A stretch of DNA of 64,000 nt from Vibrio sp. Isolate34 (GTDB lineage: Bacteria; Pseudomonadota; Gammaproteobacteria; Enterobacterales; Vibrionaceae): contig NZ_JAKEUO010000001.1 in NCBI RefSeq assembly GCF_022397915.1, positions 295,742-359,741 on the forward strand. The letters run 5' to 3'. Positions 9,458-17,890 of this stretch are shown here, in pieces. Both the position numbers and the translations under genes were made by a program. Each line of letters starts with the position of its first letter. The first letter of the stretch is position 1. The notes beneath the pieces were generated by a model. That model saw only the letters and a list, made by a program, of their open reading frames with translations. It was not told where the DNA came from and made no database searches.

Positions 9458-10207
9458 TTAGCTCATACGAAGCAGTGAATCAGACGACTTGTCCATTTCC
9501 TCTGCTGTGCTCATCATCTTGACCTGCATTTCAAACTGACGTTGTAAGTCAATTAGGCTGGTCATTTCACCTACGGCATTTACGTTACTGCCTTCGATAG
9601 CACCTTTTAGCAACGTTACCGCTGCATCTGCTTCGTATGCCTGATCTGGGTTTTTCGAACGGAATAGACCATTCGTATCTTTAAACAAACTTTGGTTGTC
9701 TGGACGTACAAGCTTAATACGATCAACCACGGCCAATTCTTCAGCTGGAGCGCCTTGAGGAATAACTGAGATCGTACCGTCTGTACCAATTTCTACTTTA
9801 CTGATTGGGATTGGCAGTGTGATTGGTGCGTCGTTTTCACCGAGCACTAAGTGACCACTTGCGTTGGTTAGTAAACCGTTTTGGTCAACCCTTAGGTTAC
9901 CGTTACGTGTTAAACCTTCACGGCCAGTATTGTCCATCACTGAAATCCAACCATCACCTTGAATGGTGACATCTAGATCTCGGCCAGTAGTAACCACACT
10001 ACCCTGAGCGAAATTATGACCCGGACGCTCTGTCATGCTGAAAACACGAGTAGGCATGCCTTCGCCATACGCTTGCATTGAACGTGCCTGTGCTAAATCA
10101 GCACGGAAACCCGTTGTACTTACGTTGGCAAGGTTGTTTGCACGTAGCTGCAAAGCTTGCATATTTTGCTTAGCGCCACTCATGGCAAGAAACAGTGCGC
10201 GATCCAT
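9458..10207 (-). CDS. flgF: Flagellar proximal rod protein FlgF
   Basis: A 249-residue rod protein with the FlgF start MDRALFLAMSGAKQNMQALQ and the C-terminal SNVNAVGEMTSLIDLQRQFE. I use the ATG at 10205-10207: it has a GGAGC ribosome site, matches the family start, and the longer in-frame start at 10252 would overlap the sigma-54 promoter. First gene of flgFGHIJ. Confidence 0.95.
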   Translation of the reverse strand: MDRALFLAMSGAKQNMQALQLRANNLANVSTTGFRADLAQARSMQAYGEGMPTRVFSMTERPGHNFAQGSVVTTGRDLDVTIQGDGWISVMDNTGREGLTRNGNLRVDQNGLLTNASGHLVLGENDAPITLPIPISKVEIGTDGTISVIPQGAPAEELAVVDRIKLVRPDNQSLFKDTNGLFRSKNPDQAYEADAAVTLLKGAIEGSNVNAVGEMTSLIDLQRQFEMQVKMMSTAEEMDKSSDSLLRMS

Positions 10208-10243
10208 AATTTTGCTCCAAAAATCATCTTCTGGGGCTAATAA

Positions 10244-10259
10244 AGCAAACACTGTGCCA
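10244..10259 (-). promoter_or_regulatory. Sigma-54 promoter of flgFGHIJ
   Basis: Minus strand TGGCAC-AGTGT-TTGCT, all consensus positions present. Predicted start about 25 bases upstream of the flgF ATG. It splits the rod/hook region into flgBCDE and flgFGHIJ. Confidence 0.82.
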
Positions 10260-10399
10260 ATATTTTTAACTGTTATTTATCAATAATTTAAATAGAAAAC
10301 GAACAAGAAAGGGGATCATCAAAGGATCATTCAGGAAGAATTGTTGCCAGTGGCATTACCGTGCGGCAATAGGGGCGGCAAATAAGAAGACAAACAACA

Positions 10400-10430
10400 A
10401 TACCCAATTCAATAACATTGAATTGGGTAT
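10400..10430 (-). terminator. Hairpin between flgE and flgF, probable terminator
   Basis: Perfect 13-base inverted repeat (10400-10412 with 10418-10430, loop of 5). Downstream on the minus strand is only the weak run TTGTTGTTTG, so termination of flgBCDE may be partial. Confidence 0.55.
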
Positions 10431-10458
10431 TCGCAGATGATTCAAACGCTTTAAACGA

Positions 10459-11763
10459 TTAACGAATCTGAAGAATATTCTGTTGTAGCTGGTTGTGTAC
10501 TTCTAGAGAACGCGAGTTCGCTTGGAAGTTACGTTGAGCAGAAATCAAATCAACCAGTTCTTGAGTCATATCGATGTTCGACTGCTCTAGAGAGCCGTTG
10601 TTGATGCTACCAAATGAACCTTTGTTCGATTCACCCCAGATTTTGTCACCAGAGTCGTTAGTAGAATCCCATTGAGTGCCGCCTTTCTTATCTAGACCTT
10701 GCTCATTTGGTACACGAACCAAGCCTACACGGCCAAGCATCACGTTTTCACCATTTGAGTAAGTACCTAGAACACTGCCGTACTCATCGAAATCGATTTT
10801 GGTTAAGAAACCTGTTGTCGCGCCATCTTCATCAAACTTAGTCAATTCAAACGGAGCAGCAAACTGAGTTGAAGAATCTAGACCAAACTTAAGCACTTGT
10901 GTTGGATCTGCACCGTTCAAATCAATTGGGTTCGCGCCAGCACCTAGTGGTTCCGAGTTAATCGGCTGACCATTGTTCAGGCTCGCTAACGTACCGTCAT
11001 TGTTGAACTTCATTGTGTGACCAACATGACCTTGTGCATTCGTCGCATCACCACCAGTGATGTTGATTGGCTTTTCGCCATTCTCATCTGACATGGTGTA
11101 GTACGTTTGCCAAGTGTTTGGTTGAGTCTGATCTTTGAGGTAGTAAGTCGTTAACTTGTAAGACTGACCCATAGAATCGTATACCGTCGAAGACGTTGCA
11201 CGGTTATAAGTATCAGCATCTTGGTAGTTAAATGCAGCCGGGTCTTTAAGATCACCGTTTGCAGGCAGGTTAACCCCTACTTCAATGTTTTCTGTCTGTT
11301 TTGGCTTACCAAACTCAGCAGGAATGTCGAGAGGCTTTGGCGCGTAAGAAAGAACTTCACCCGAGTTAGGATCAACATCGTAACCTAAAAGAAACTCATC
11401 GTTAGCGGTAACCATGTAGTTATCTTTGTTTAGGTGAAATGCACCATTACGCGTTAGTTCATTAATCTCTGGCACCATGCGATCTTTCGATACCGCAAAG
11501 AAACCTGTACCACTGACACGTAAGTCCATTGGGTTGTTTGTATAAATACTCGAACCTTCGTGGAACTGCTGCGCTACTTGGCTAGCTTGCGCACCGCCAC
11601 CAGCAGTCGTTTTTGCGTTAGTGAACAACGAGCTTGAGTAAACATCACCGAACTCAGCACGAGACTCTTTAAAGCCAAATGTGTTTGCGTTCGCAATGTT
11701 GTTACTGGTTGTATTCAGGTCTAATTGTGCAGCGGATAGGCCGCTTAAAGCTACATATGACAT
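10459..11763 (-). CDS. flgE: Flagellar hook protein FlgE
   Basis: A 434-residue hook protein: N-terminal MSYVALSGLSAAQLDLNTTS and NNIANANTFGFKESRAEFGD, central D2 domain, and C-terminal SNIDMTQELVDLISAQRNFQ. About 120 subunits polymerise into the universal joint, capped by FlgD. Family length in Vibrio is about 435. Last gene of flgBCDE, followed by the 10400-10430 hairpin. Confidence 0.97.
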   Translation of the reverse strand: MSYVALSGLSAAQLDLNTTSNNIANANTFGFKESRAEFGDVYSSSLFTNAKTTAGGGAQASQVAQQFHEGSSIYTNNPMDLRVSGTGFFAVSKDRMVPEINELTRNGAFHLNKDNYMVTANDEFLLGYDVDPNSGEVLSYAPKPLDIPAEFGKPKQTENIEVGVNLPANGDLKDPAAFNYQDADTYNRATSSTVYDSMGQSYKLTTYYLKDQTQPNTWQTYYTMSDENGEKPINITGGDATNAQGHVGHTMKFNNDGTLASLNNGQPINSEPLGAGANPIDLNGADPTQVLKFGLDSSTQFAAPFELTKFDEDGATTGFLTKIDFDEYGSVLGTYSNGENVMLGRVGLVRVPNEQGLDKKGGTQWDSTNDSGDKIWGESNKGSFGSINNGSLEQSNIDMTQELVDLISAQRNFQANSRSLEVHNQLQQNILQIR

Positions 11764-11812
11764 TCCAATATTCTCCTAATCTATCTAGCTAGCATAGTCA
11801 CTCAATAAAGAG

Positions 11813-12526
11813 CTACGCTTTACCAACTTCTAGTACTTCAGCAAGTCGTACTGGCGATGTGAAACCAGCCAGATTGAGTAGTACGTTGCCATCACCCTTA
11901 CCAAGAAGCACACTGTTCACGTTCGCATAACTGGAAACTTGGAACTCTGTGTTCTCGCCATCCAGTAAACCCGACGCTTTCACGTTGTATTTACCGGCCG
12001 GCAATGGGTTACCGTCTTCGTCTTTTCCGTCCCATTCAACACGTGTGTCACCAGAAGGTTTAGAACCGATATCAAATGTGCGAACTAATTGGCCAACTTC
12101 GTTCTCAACACGGACCATTACATTGTCCATTGCCTGAGGAAGCTTAACCATTGCCGCCATACCTCCATCACCGGGTTTCACACCTGCCGCACCAGGAACC
12201 AATACATCACGGCCAACCAAAGAAGAGGCCTGCAGTGCTTGGTTAGAGGTCATTGATGAATTCAAGCTTTCAAACTGTGTATTCATTTTGCCAATGCCAT
12301 CTACGGTCGCAAATGAAGCCATTTGCGCAATCATCTGGTCGTTGCTAACCGGCTTGAAAGGGTCTTGTTGTGCTAATTGCTTAGTCAACAAAGATAAGAA
12401 ATCTTCTTGTTTAAGATCCTGCTTACCTGTTGTTTCGTCGGGCTTCTTAGCGCCATCTTGAAGACTCTTCAGCTGGTCAACATAGGACAAGCCGCTTTGA
12501 CCAACATTGTTGTTGATTCCAGCCAT
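11813..12526 (-). CDS. flgD: Hook-capping protein FlgD
   Basis: A 237-residue protein with the conserved N-terminal region (KQEDFLSLLTKQLAQQDPFK; NDQMIAQMASFATVDGIGKM) and the C-terminal FlgD Ig-like/Tudor part (TRVEWDGKDEDGNPLPAGKY). It caps the growing hook and is discarded when FlgK arrives. Same unit as flgC and flgE. Confidence 0.96.
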   Translation of the reverse strand: MAGINNNVGQSGLSYVDQLKSLQDGAKKPDETTGKQDLKQEDFLSLLTKQLAQQDPFKPVSNDQMIAQMASFATVDGIGKMNTQFESLNSSMTSNQALQASSLVGRDVLVPGAAGVKPGDGGMAAMVKLPQAMDNVMVRVENEVGQLVRTFDIGSKPSGDTRVEWDGKDEDGNPLPAGKYNVKASGLLDGENTEFQVSSYANVNSVLLGKGDGNVLLNLAGFTSPVRLAEVLEVGKA

Positions 12527-12543
12527 GTGCTACCTCCTTATCC

Positions 12544-12957
12544 TTATTGACCCATCTGCAGCGTACGCAGCAGCATTTGTTTACTCGAGTCAGCAACCTG
12601 TACGTTCGTTTGGTACGCACGTGATGCCGAAATCATGTTTGCCATCTCTTCCATAACGTTTACGTTCGGCTTGTAGATGTAGCCTTCGTTGTTCGCTAAT
12701 GGGTGATCCGGGTTGTACTCCGCGCTTAGCGGCTTATCGCTTTCAACAATACCTAATACTTTCACAGGCACAGTGTGGTCACTGTTGCGTGCTCGATTTA
12801 ACTCAGCGCCGAACACTGCGTGGCGAGCTTTGTAAGTTTCTTCAGCAGAACTACTTACACTGTCCGCGTTCGCAAGGTTGCTCGAGGTCGTATTTAGACG
12901 AACAGATTCAGCACTCATCGCAGAACCAGTCACATTGAATACATTAAATAAGCTCAT
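12544..12957 (-). CDS. flgC: Flagellar proximal rod protein FlgC
   Basis: 137 residues, the normal FlgC length. N-terminal rod motif (VRLNTTSSNLANADSVSSSA), then YIYKPNVNVMEEMANMISAS and RAYQTNVQVADSSKQM at the C-terminus. It starts 4 bases after the flgB stop codon, consistent with coupled translation. Confidence 0.97.
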   Translation of the reverse strand: MSLFNVFNVTGSAMSAESVRLNTTSSNLANADSVSSSAEETYKARHAVFGAELNRARNSDHTVPVKVLGIVESDKPLSAEYNPDHPLANNEGYIYKPNVNVMEEMANMISASRAYQTNVQVADSSKQMLLRTLQMGQ

Positions 12958-12961
12958 CTAA

Positions 12962-13357
12962 TTATTCCCCTTTAATCGCTTTAGTTAAATTCTTGAACTT
13001 GCTTCCTAGGAAGTCGAGAGAGGCTTGATGCCTGATTTGGTTTTGCATGAAAAGGTTTCTTTCCAAATCCAAATCAACCGTGTTGCCATCTCCTGTATCA
13101 GGTTGTGTAGGAATTCGATACTTCGTTTCCCCGTTCACCGTTGTTGAGGCAGAAATGTGCCGACCATCTGTGCGGCTAAGACCAATGCTTGCCCCAGAAC
13201 TTGCCGCTTGCAGCGATTTCTTAAAGTCTAATCCCTTTGCCTTATACCCAGGCGTGTTTGCTTGCGCGATATTGGTGGAAAGCACCTCAGCGTTACGCTC
13301 ACGTACACCAACTGTGTGTTGGTGAATGCCTAAAGCATTGTCAAAAGAAATAGCCAT
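12962..13357 (-). CDS. flgB: Flagellar proximal rod protein FlgB
   Basis: 131 residues, beginning MAISFDNALGIHQHTVGVRE, with NIAQANTPGYKAKGLDFKKS and a C-terminal FMQNQIRHQASLDFLGSKFK. It is the most proximal rod subunit, contacting FliE and the MS ring. First gene of flgBCDE, preceded by two tandem sigma-54-like boxes. Confidence 0.97.
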   Translation of the reverse strand: MAISFDNALGIHQHTVGVRERNAEVLSTNIAQANTPGYKAKGLDFKKSLQAASSGASIGLSRTDGRHISASTTVNGETKYRIPTQPDTGDGNTVDLDLERNLFMQNQIRHQASLDFLGSKFKNLTKAIKGE

Positions 13358-13398
13358 GTAAACCTCAACTCAAGAACTGACTGTTATGAAATAACCAA

Positions 13399-13414
13399 AG
13401 CAATATATATACCA
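13399..13414 (-). promoter_or_regulatory. Sigma-54-like box proximal to flgB
   Basis: Minus strand TGGTAT-ATATA-TTGCT: -24 GG and -12 GC with correct spacing, two mismatches in the -24 element. It would give a leader of about 30 bases. Confidence 0.5.
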
Positions 13415-13469
13415 ACTTTTAAAATAAAGCGGGCTATCAATACTTTTACAGGTTACTCGTGGGTAAACT

Positions 13470-13485
13470 TGCAATATACAAGCCA
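13470..13485 (-). promoter_or_regulatory. Sigma-54-like box distal to flgB
   Basis: Minus strand TGGCTT-GTATA-TTGCA: correct spacing, two mismatches in the -24 element, perfect -12 element. It is 71 bases upstream of the proximal box; leader about 100 bases. Confidence 0.6.
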
Positions 13486-13545
13486 AAAAATAGAGTAAAT
13501 TGGAATGTCACTCTGACTTAAAGATATAGGTTAAGCAGGAAAAAG

Positions 13546-13570
13546 AAAACCCAGCACTTGGCTGGGTTTT
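13546..13570 (-). terminator. Rho-independent terminator after cheR
   Basis: AAAACCCAGC-acttg-GCTGGGTTTT: perfect 10-base stem, loop of 5, T run in both directions. It separates cheVR from flgBCDE. Confidence 0.88.
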
Positions 13571-13612
13571 GAAGTTAGACAGTAACGCCGCACCTGATTC
13601 TGGTGCTAACCA

Positions 13613-14440
13613 TTACTTTAATTTGTAGATGATGCCTGGATTACAGCGAACCATTTCAAAACGATCCGTTAAGCCTGTTAGTGATTCCGACGCACCCAAT
13701 AACAGGTAACCACCAGGGTTGAGGCTGTTGGCCATCTGGTTAAGTACCTTTGACTTCATATCAGGTGAGAAGTAAATCAGCACGTTACGACAAAAAATGA
13801 TGTCGAACTTGCCTAACAGTGCATAGCTGTCCATCAAGTTTTGAGGACGGAAGTTCACCATGCGCTTCACGTTGTCTTTCACTTTCATACGACCATCGCC
13901 CGCATCTTCAAAGAAGGTACGACGACGCTCTGGAGAAAGTCCGCGTCCCAATGCAAGGTTGTCGTACGCGCCCGTGCGGCACATATCCAACATACTTGCT
14001 GAGATGTCAGTTGCGGTAATCGATACATTTGGCAGCATACCCGGCTTACGAGCTTGAGTCTCAAGCACCGTCATTGCCATTGAGTACGGTTCTTGGCCTG
14101 AAGAGCTTGCCGCAGACCAAATCTTAATAGGACGTTTATTTGCCGCTATTTCCGGTAGAAGTTTATCCGCAAGCACAGCAAACGGGTAAGTATCTCGGAA
14201 CCAAAGTGTCTCGTTCGTCGTCATAGCATCCACTGCTGCCACTCTCAACTCACGGTTTCGACCTGTCACTACATCTCTCAGCAAATCAGATAACGACGCT
14301 ACATTGAACTTCGTTACTAATGGGCTTAGACGGCTGCGCACTAAGTACTGTTTGCTGTCACCTAATACAATGCCACATTGAGATTCTAAGAAACGGCTGA
14401 AATCGCGATACTCTTGATCACTTATTGTTATAGCAGTCAT
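13613..14440 (-). CDS. cheR: Chemotaxis protein methyltransferase CheR
   Basis: 275 residues. An N-terminal all-alpha CheR domain (residues about 1-75, YRDFSRFLESQCGIVLGDSK) and a SAM-binding domain with KIWSAASSSGQEPYSMAMTV and ITATDISASMLDMCRTGAYD; FDIIFCRNVLIYFS is the late methyltransferase motif. It methylates glutamates on chemoreceptors for adaptation. It lies 11 bases after cheV in a two-gene unit with a sigma-28 promoter at 15532-15558 and the terminator at 13546-13570. No C-terminal receptor-binding extension is seen. Confidence 0.96.
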   Translation of the reverse strand: MTAITISDQEYRDFSRFLESQCGIVLGDSKQYLVRSRLSPLVTKFNVASLSDLLRDVVTGRNRELRVAAVDAMTTNETLWFRDTYPFAVLADKLLPEIAANKRPIKIWSAASSSGQEPYSMAMTVLETQARKPGMLPNVSITATDISASMLDMCRTGAYDNLALGRGLSPERRRTFFEDAGDGRMKVKDNVKRMVNFRPQNLMDSYALLGKFDIIFCRNVLIYFSPDMKSKVLNQMANSLNPGGYLLLGASESLTGLTDRFEMVRCNPGIIYKLK

Positions 14441-14451
14441 TAATGTCTCTT

Positions 14452-15378
14452 TTAGTTAGTTAACGCAGCTTTAACCGCTGCACCAAGCTCATCAGGGTTG
14501 AATTTCGCGATGAAGGAGTTAGCCCCTACGCGCTCAACCATGGCTTGGTTAAATACACCACTCAATGATGAGTGTAAAATTACGTATAAATCTTTCAATT
14601 CTGCGTGACGACGAATCTCAGCAGTCAGCGTGTATCCATCCATTTCTGGCATTTCGATATCTGAAATCACCAATGAAATCTGATCGTAAATACTGCCCTC
14701 GGCTGACATCTGCATCAGCTTCTCGTAGGCTTCTTTACCATCTTTCACTGAGATAACTTCAAAACCAATCGACTCGATAGCACGTTGAACCTGCTTACGA
14801 GCAACCGTCGAATCATCAGCAATCAAGATACGGCGAACCAATTCTTTCTCTTGTTCTACTTCTGCGATTTCTTCAGCAATTTTGCTGTCCATTGTTTCAT
14901 CAACAGGTGAAATCTCAGCAAGAATCTTTTCAACATCCAGAATTTCGACTAATTCATTATCAATGTTGGTTACCGCTGTCAGGTAGTTGGCTTTACCTGC
15001 GCCATCTGGCGGCGGAAGAATCGATTCCCAGTGCATGTTAATAATGCGCTCAACTGAACTTACCAAGAAACCTTGAATGGTTCGGTTAAACTCAGAGATA
15101 ACCACAAAACACTTTTCAACATCCGTTGTAGGACGGCCACCAATCGCTAAGCTCAAATCAATCACAGAGATCGTTTGGCCACGAATGTGTGCGACACCTT
15201 TAACCAGTGGGTTCAAGTTTGGCATCTTCGTCAGCTTAGGGCATTGAAGCACTTCTTTTACTTTAAAAACATTAATGCCGTAACGCTGACGCCCCATTAG
15301 GCGAAAGGTTAGTAATTCTAATCGGTTTTGACCGACGAGTTGCGTACGCTGATTCACCGAATCAAGAATACCCGTCAT
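14452..15378 (-). CDS. cheV: Chemotaxis coupling/response-regulator protein CheV
   Basis: 308 residues: a CheW-like domain (about 20-165; RYGINVFKVKEVLQCPKLTK, VKGVAHIRGQTISVIDLSLA) fused to a receiver domain (about 185-305; RILIADDSTVARKQVQRAIE, LVISDIEMPEMDG with the phospho-acceptor Asp, and a late Lys in FIAKFNPDE). CheV couples receptors to CheA and may act as a phosphate sink. The ATG at 15376-15378 has GGAG upstream. The gene diverges from flgA, and its likely promoter lies inside flgA. Confidence 0.96.
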   Translation of the reverse strand: MTGILDSVNQRTQLVGQNRLELLTFRLMGRQRYGINVFKVKEVLQCPKLTKMPNLNPLVKGVAHIRGQTISVIDLSLAIGGRPTTDVEKCFVVISEFNRTIQGFLVSSVERIINMHWESILPPPDGAGKANYLTAVTNIDNELVEILDVEKILAEISPVDETMDSKIAEEIAEVEQEKELVRRILIADDSTVARKQVQRAIESIGFEVISVKDGKEAYEKLMQMSAEGSIYDQISLVISDIEMPEMDGYTLTAEIRRHAELKDLYVILHSSLSGVFNQAMVERVGANSFIAKFNPDELGAAVKAALTN

Positions 15379-15455
15379 GAGCTCATCTCCATATCAAACT
15401 TTTTTGTATAAAAAGTGTTAGTCTACTGCAGGCTACGAACCACCAGAGAAACGGA

Positions 15456-16202
15456 ATGACGTATTATAAAACAAATTTGCCACCTCTTTCCATAGCAATG
15501 TGTAGAGCTACTTTTAAAACTGTCGCTAAGTTTATCGGCATTTTATCAATATTGTTTAGTTTTTTTGTGCAAGCTGCGACCCCAGAACAAATTGAGATGA
15601 TTCAGTCTGCGGCGGAGCAACACATCCTTGATACGGTAGAACAGCCACGAGGCGGCGAACTCTTTGTTAATTCAGCAAATGTTGACTCAAGAATCAAAGC
15701 GACAGACTGCCCAATCCCTCTCGAGACAAGTGCCTCAACCACCACAAATACCCGCAGCAGTATTACGGTTTTAGTGCAATGTGTTCCTGATGAGTGGCGA
15801 GTTTATGTGCCGGTACGCCTTTCGATGTCGGTGCCGCTTGTGACGACAACCAGAGCACTCGCGAGAGGCGAAATTGTTGGTCAATACGATGTGACCACCG
15901 CGATGATTTCTCTTAACAAGTTTCGTCGTCAAGGTTTCACCGCTCCAGAGCAAGTCGTCGGTGCCAAGGTTAAAAAGAACCTAAGACCGGGTGACGTTGT
16001 CGAAAGAGGTGATATTTGTGTCGTATGTCGAAACGAGAAGGTTATCATACAGGCGGTAAAAGGTGGCATGACCATTACCACCAAAGGCACTGCACTTACC
16101 GATGGCTCGATGGGCGATCAAGTAAGAGTGAAAAATGATAAATCACAGCGTATAATTGAAGGAATTGTTACCAGCATGTCTGAAGTCACGGTTTACTTTT
16201 AA
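15456..16202 (+). CDS. flgA: P-ring assembly chaperone FlgA
   Basis: 248 residues. A membrane/signal segment lies about residues 25-40 (IGILSILFSFFVQA). The C-terminal half carries the SAF/ChapFlgA domain (ARGEIVGQYDVTTAMISLNK; KVIIQAVKGGMTITTKGTAL). It helps FlgI polymerise in the periplasm. The first ATG gives a long n-region with a weak GA-rich ribosome site; a start at the internal Met (15498) would give a more normal signal peptide but has no better ribosome site. The first 35 codons overlap the antisense sigma-28 promoter of cheVR. A CxxC pair (CVVC) near residue 188 may form a disulfide. Confidence 0.93.
   Translation: MTYYKTNLPPLSIAMCRATFKTVAKFIGILSILFSFFVQAATPEQIEMIQSAAEQHILDTVEQPRGGELFVNSANVDSRIKATDCPIPLETSASTTTNTRSSITVLVQCVPDEWRVYVPVRLSMSVPLVTTTRALARGEIVGQYDVTTAMISLNKFRRQGFTAPEQVVGAKVKKNLRPGDVVERGDICVVCRNEKVIIQAVKGGMTITTKGTALTDGSMGDQVRVKNDKSQRIIEGIVTSMSEVTVYF
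15532..15558 (-). promoter_or_regulatory. Consensus sigma-28 promoter antisense inside flgA, reading to cheV
   Basis: Minus strand TAAA (15555-15558), 15 bases, GCCGATAA (15532-15539): identical to the FliA consensus. It points at cheV, whose ATG is about 150 bases away. Confidence 0.75.
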
Positions 16203-16312
16203 CTCTTTACTTCTAAATTGACGGTATCGTTAGTAATTTTACTCTCAACTCTAGCGCTGAAAATCACAGCAGCAGTGTTTGGTCCCTTTTCGACTATTGA
16301 GCTAAAAATTGC

Positions 16313-16339
16313 TAAAGTATTCGAACCCTTGGTCGATAT
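16313..16339 (+). promoter_or_regulatory. Sigma-28 promoter of flgM(N)
   Basis: TAAA (16313-16316), 15 bases, GTCGATAT (16332-16339), six of eight matches in the -10 element. Predicted leader about 35 bases to the flgM ATG. Confidence 0.7.
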
Positions 16340-16380
16340 TGACTGTACAGGTTCCCATTTTTGAAGAAAAAGGCTTAACT

Positions 16381-16698
16381 ATGGCAGGCATTGATAATAT
16401 TCGTTCAGGGCAAACCCTAACGACCACCAACCGATCAGCAGTACGCTCTGATTCTAGCTCTGAGGCATCTCGTTCTGATGTATCAACTAAATCACCAGCA
16501 AGCAAAGATGCGGTTTCTCTAAGCCAACAAGGCAAAGCGATTGGTCAACTCCATCAAGACATGGCAGCACAGCCAAGCTTTGATTCTGTGAAAGTAGCAG
16601 CGATCAAAGAAGCAATTGCGAACGGTTCATACACGGTTGATCCAGAAAAACTGGCTGACAACATGATCAAGTTCGAAAACGAATTAAAAGGTCTTTAA
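16381..16698 (+). CDS. flgM: Anti-sigma-28 factor FlgM
   Basis: 105 residues beginning MAGIDNIRSGQTLTTTNRSA. The C-terminal half (KAIGQLHQDMAAQPSFDSVK, then AIKEAIANGSYTVDPEKLAD) is the FliA-binding FlgM domain. FlgM holds FliA until the hook is complete and is then exported. I use the ATG at 16381 (AAGGC upstream, family start); the reading frame is open 72 bases further upstream, but that would pass through the sigma-28 promoter. Transcription from a sigma-28 box implies the classic negative feedback. Confidence 0.95.
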   Translation: MAGIDNIRSGQTLTTTNRSAVRSDSSSEASRSDVSTKSPASKDAVSLSQQGKAIGQLHQDMAAQPSFDSVKVAAIKEAIANGSYTVDPEKLADNMIKFENELKGL

Positions 16699-16764
16699 GC
16701 CAACACTCACTTTTGATTGAAGTGATTGTCTTAAAGCATACGAGGTTATGAATAGGTTTACGTT

Positions 16765-17190
16765 ATGGCGGCACTAGCAGATTTAGTTAATTTTCAACTT
16801 CAAAATGCCAAAGCCTTATCTGAATTATTAAGTTCAGAGAAAACCGCGATCACGAGCCGACAATCCAATGATATTGAGCGAATCGCCAAAGAAAAAGTGG
16901 TTCTTGTCGAACAGCTAAGATCAACCGATCAACGCATCGCGACCCATACCAATATCTCAGAACTGACCGAGAATCCTGAACTTGCTCAGTTAGTCACAAA
17001 GATCCAGTCGATAGTGCACGATTGCCAACAAGCGAACCTTGTTAATGGCGAAGCCTTGAATCGAGCACACCTTAGCTTCAAAAAACTCAGCAATATGATG
17101 CAGCAAAGCCACGGTAAAATTGGCATGACCTACAATGCCGGTGGTCAAACGCATACTATTTCCACGCTGGGAACCAACGTAAAAGCCTAG
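16765..17190 (+). CDS. flgN: Flagellar export chaperone FlgN
   Basis: 141 residues, mostly helical and charged (ALADLVNFQLQNAKALSELL; EKVVLVEQLRSTDQRIATHT), the FlgN profile. It escorts FlgK and FlgL to the export gate. 66 bases after flgM, then a strong terminator. Identification rests on helical character, length and the invariant flgM-flgN order. Confidence 0.92.
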   Translation: MAALADLVNFQLQNAKALSELLSSEKTAITSRQSNDIERIAKEKVVLVEQLRSTDQRIATHTNISELTENPELAQLVTKIQSIVHDCQQANLVNGEALNRAHLSFKKLSNMMQQSHGKIGMTYNAGGQTHTISTLGTNVKA

Positions 17191-17328
17191 TTAAGTTAAC
17201 TCTTCCTCTTCAGTAATACCCCTTGTTAGCCGTTTACCTGCATCTGTATCTCAGACTATTCCTGTCGCTATGTATCTATCAAAACTCCTGATCAGCCTTT
17301 GAACGCCCTGACAAAATCGATAAACAAA

Positions 17329-17360
17329 AAAGCGGCAAGTATTTTCATACTTGCCGCTTT
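17329..17360. terminator. Bidirectional terminator between flgN and flgP
   Basis: Perfect 14-base stem (17329-17342 with 17347-17360), loop TTTC, A run before and T run after; it can serve both converging units. Confidence 0.88.
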
Positions 17361-17449
17361 CTCATTGATATGAGTTATTAGTTGCCGATACGCCATCTGG
17401 AAAGCGAGTGACAGCCAATATCACTGAATATTCAATTCAAACACCGAAA

Positions 17450-17881
17450 CTAGAACAGTGTTTGTTGTCTCTTCTCAGGTACAGCCTGAACTTCACCGTA
17501 GTTACGGAGCTGATCCATCTTACGGATGTCTAACTGAAGCTCGGTCACGTAGCTATCACCCACAGGGTAACTGCGCACCACTTCTGCGCCACGGATAACA
17601 CCATCAACCGCACCTGACGTACGCTCTGTACCAAGCCGTTGATCTTCAAGTTCTGCTCGACCGCTTACTCGCATGCCGTAAACCTGTTCAGCAAGCTCAC
17701 GATAAGCATCGATCTTAGAGGCTCTCATCGCGCGGATACGTCTCTCTTCGTCGTTACGACCTTTCTGCTCACTGATACTCGCATAGCCAACAGCCACTAA
17801 GAAATCATCAGGTCTCATGCTCTGCAATGGCTGACAGCCAACAAGCAATAAAGCGGCAACAACAAACATTAACTTCTTCAT
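17450..17881 (-). CDS. flgP: Flagellar outer-membrane lipoprotein FlgP
   Basis: 143 residues with a lipoprotein signal (MKKLMFVVAALLLVGC, Cys 16) and the LPP20-type domain (RIRAMRASKIDAYRELAEQV, then YGMRVSGRAELEDQ). In V. cholerae and V. alginolyticus FlgP forms part of the H-ring/basal disk around the L ring and stabilises the filament. It follows flgO by 9 bases. Confidence 0.93.
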   Translation of the reverse strand: MKKLMFVVAALLLVGCQPLQSMRPDDFLVAVGYASISEQKGRNDEERRIRAMRASKIDAYRELAEQVYGMRVSGRAELEDQRLGTERTSGAVDGVIRGAEVVRSYPVGDSYVTELQLDIRKMDQLRNYGEVQAVPEKRQQTLF

Positions 17882-17890
17882 CTCGAACTC

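Noticed and set aside
10208..10252. Longer FlgF start
   Set aside because: The added residues fall on the sigma-54 promoter and the family starts MDRALF at 10207.
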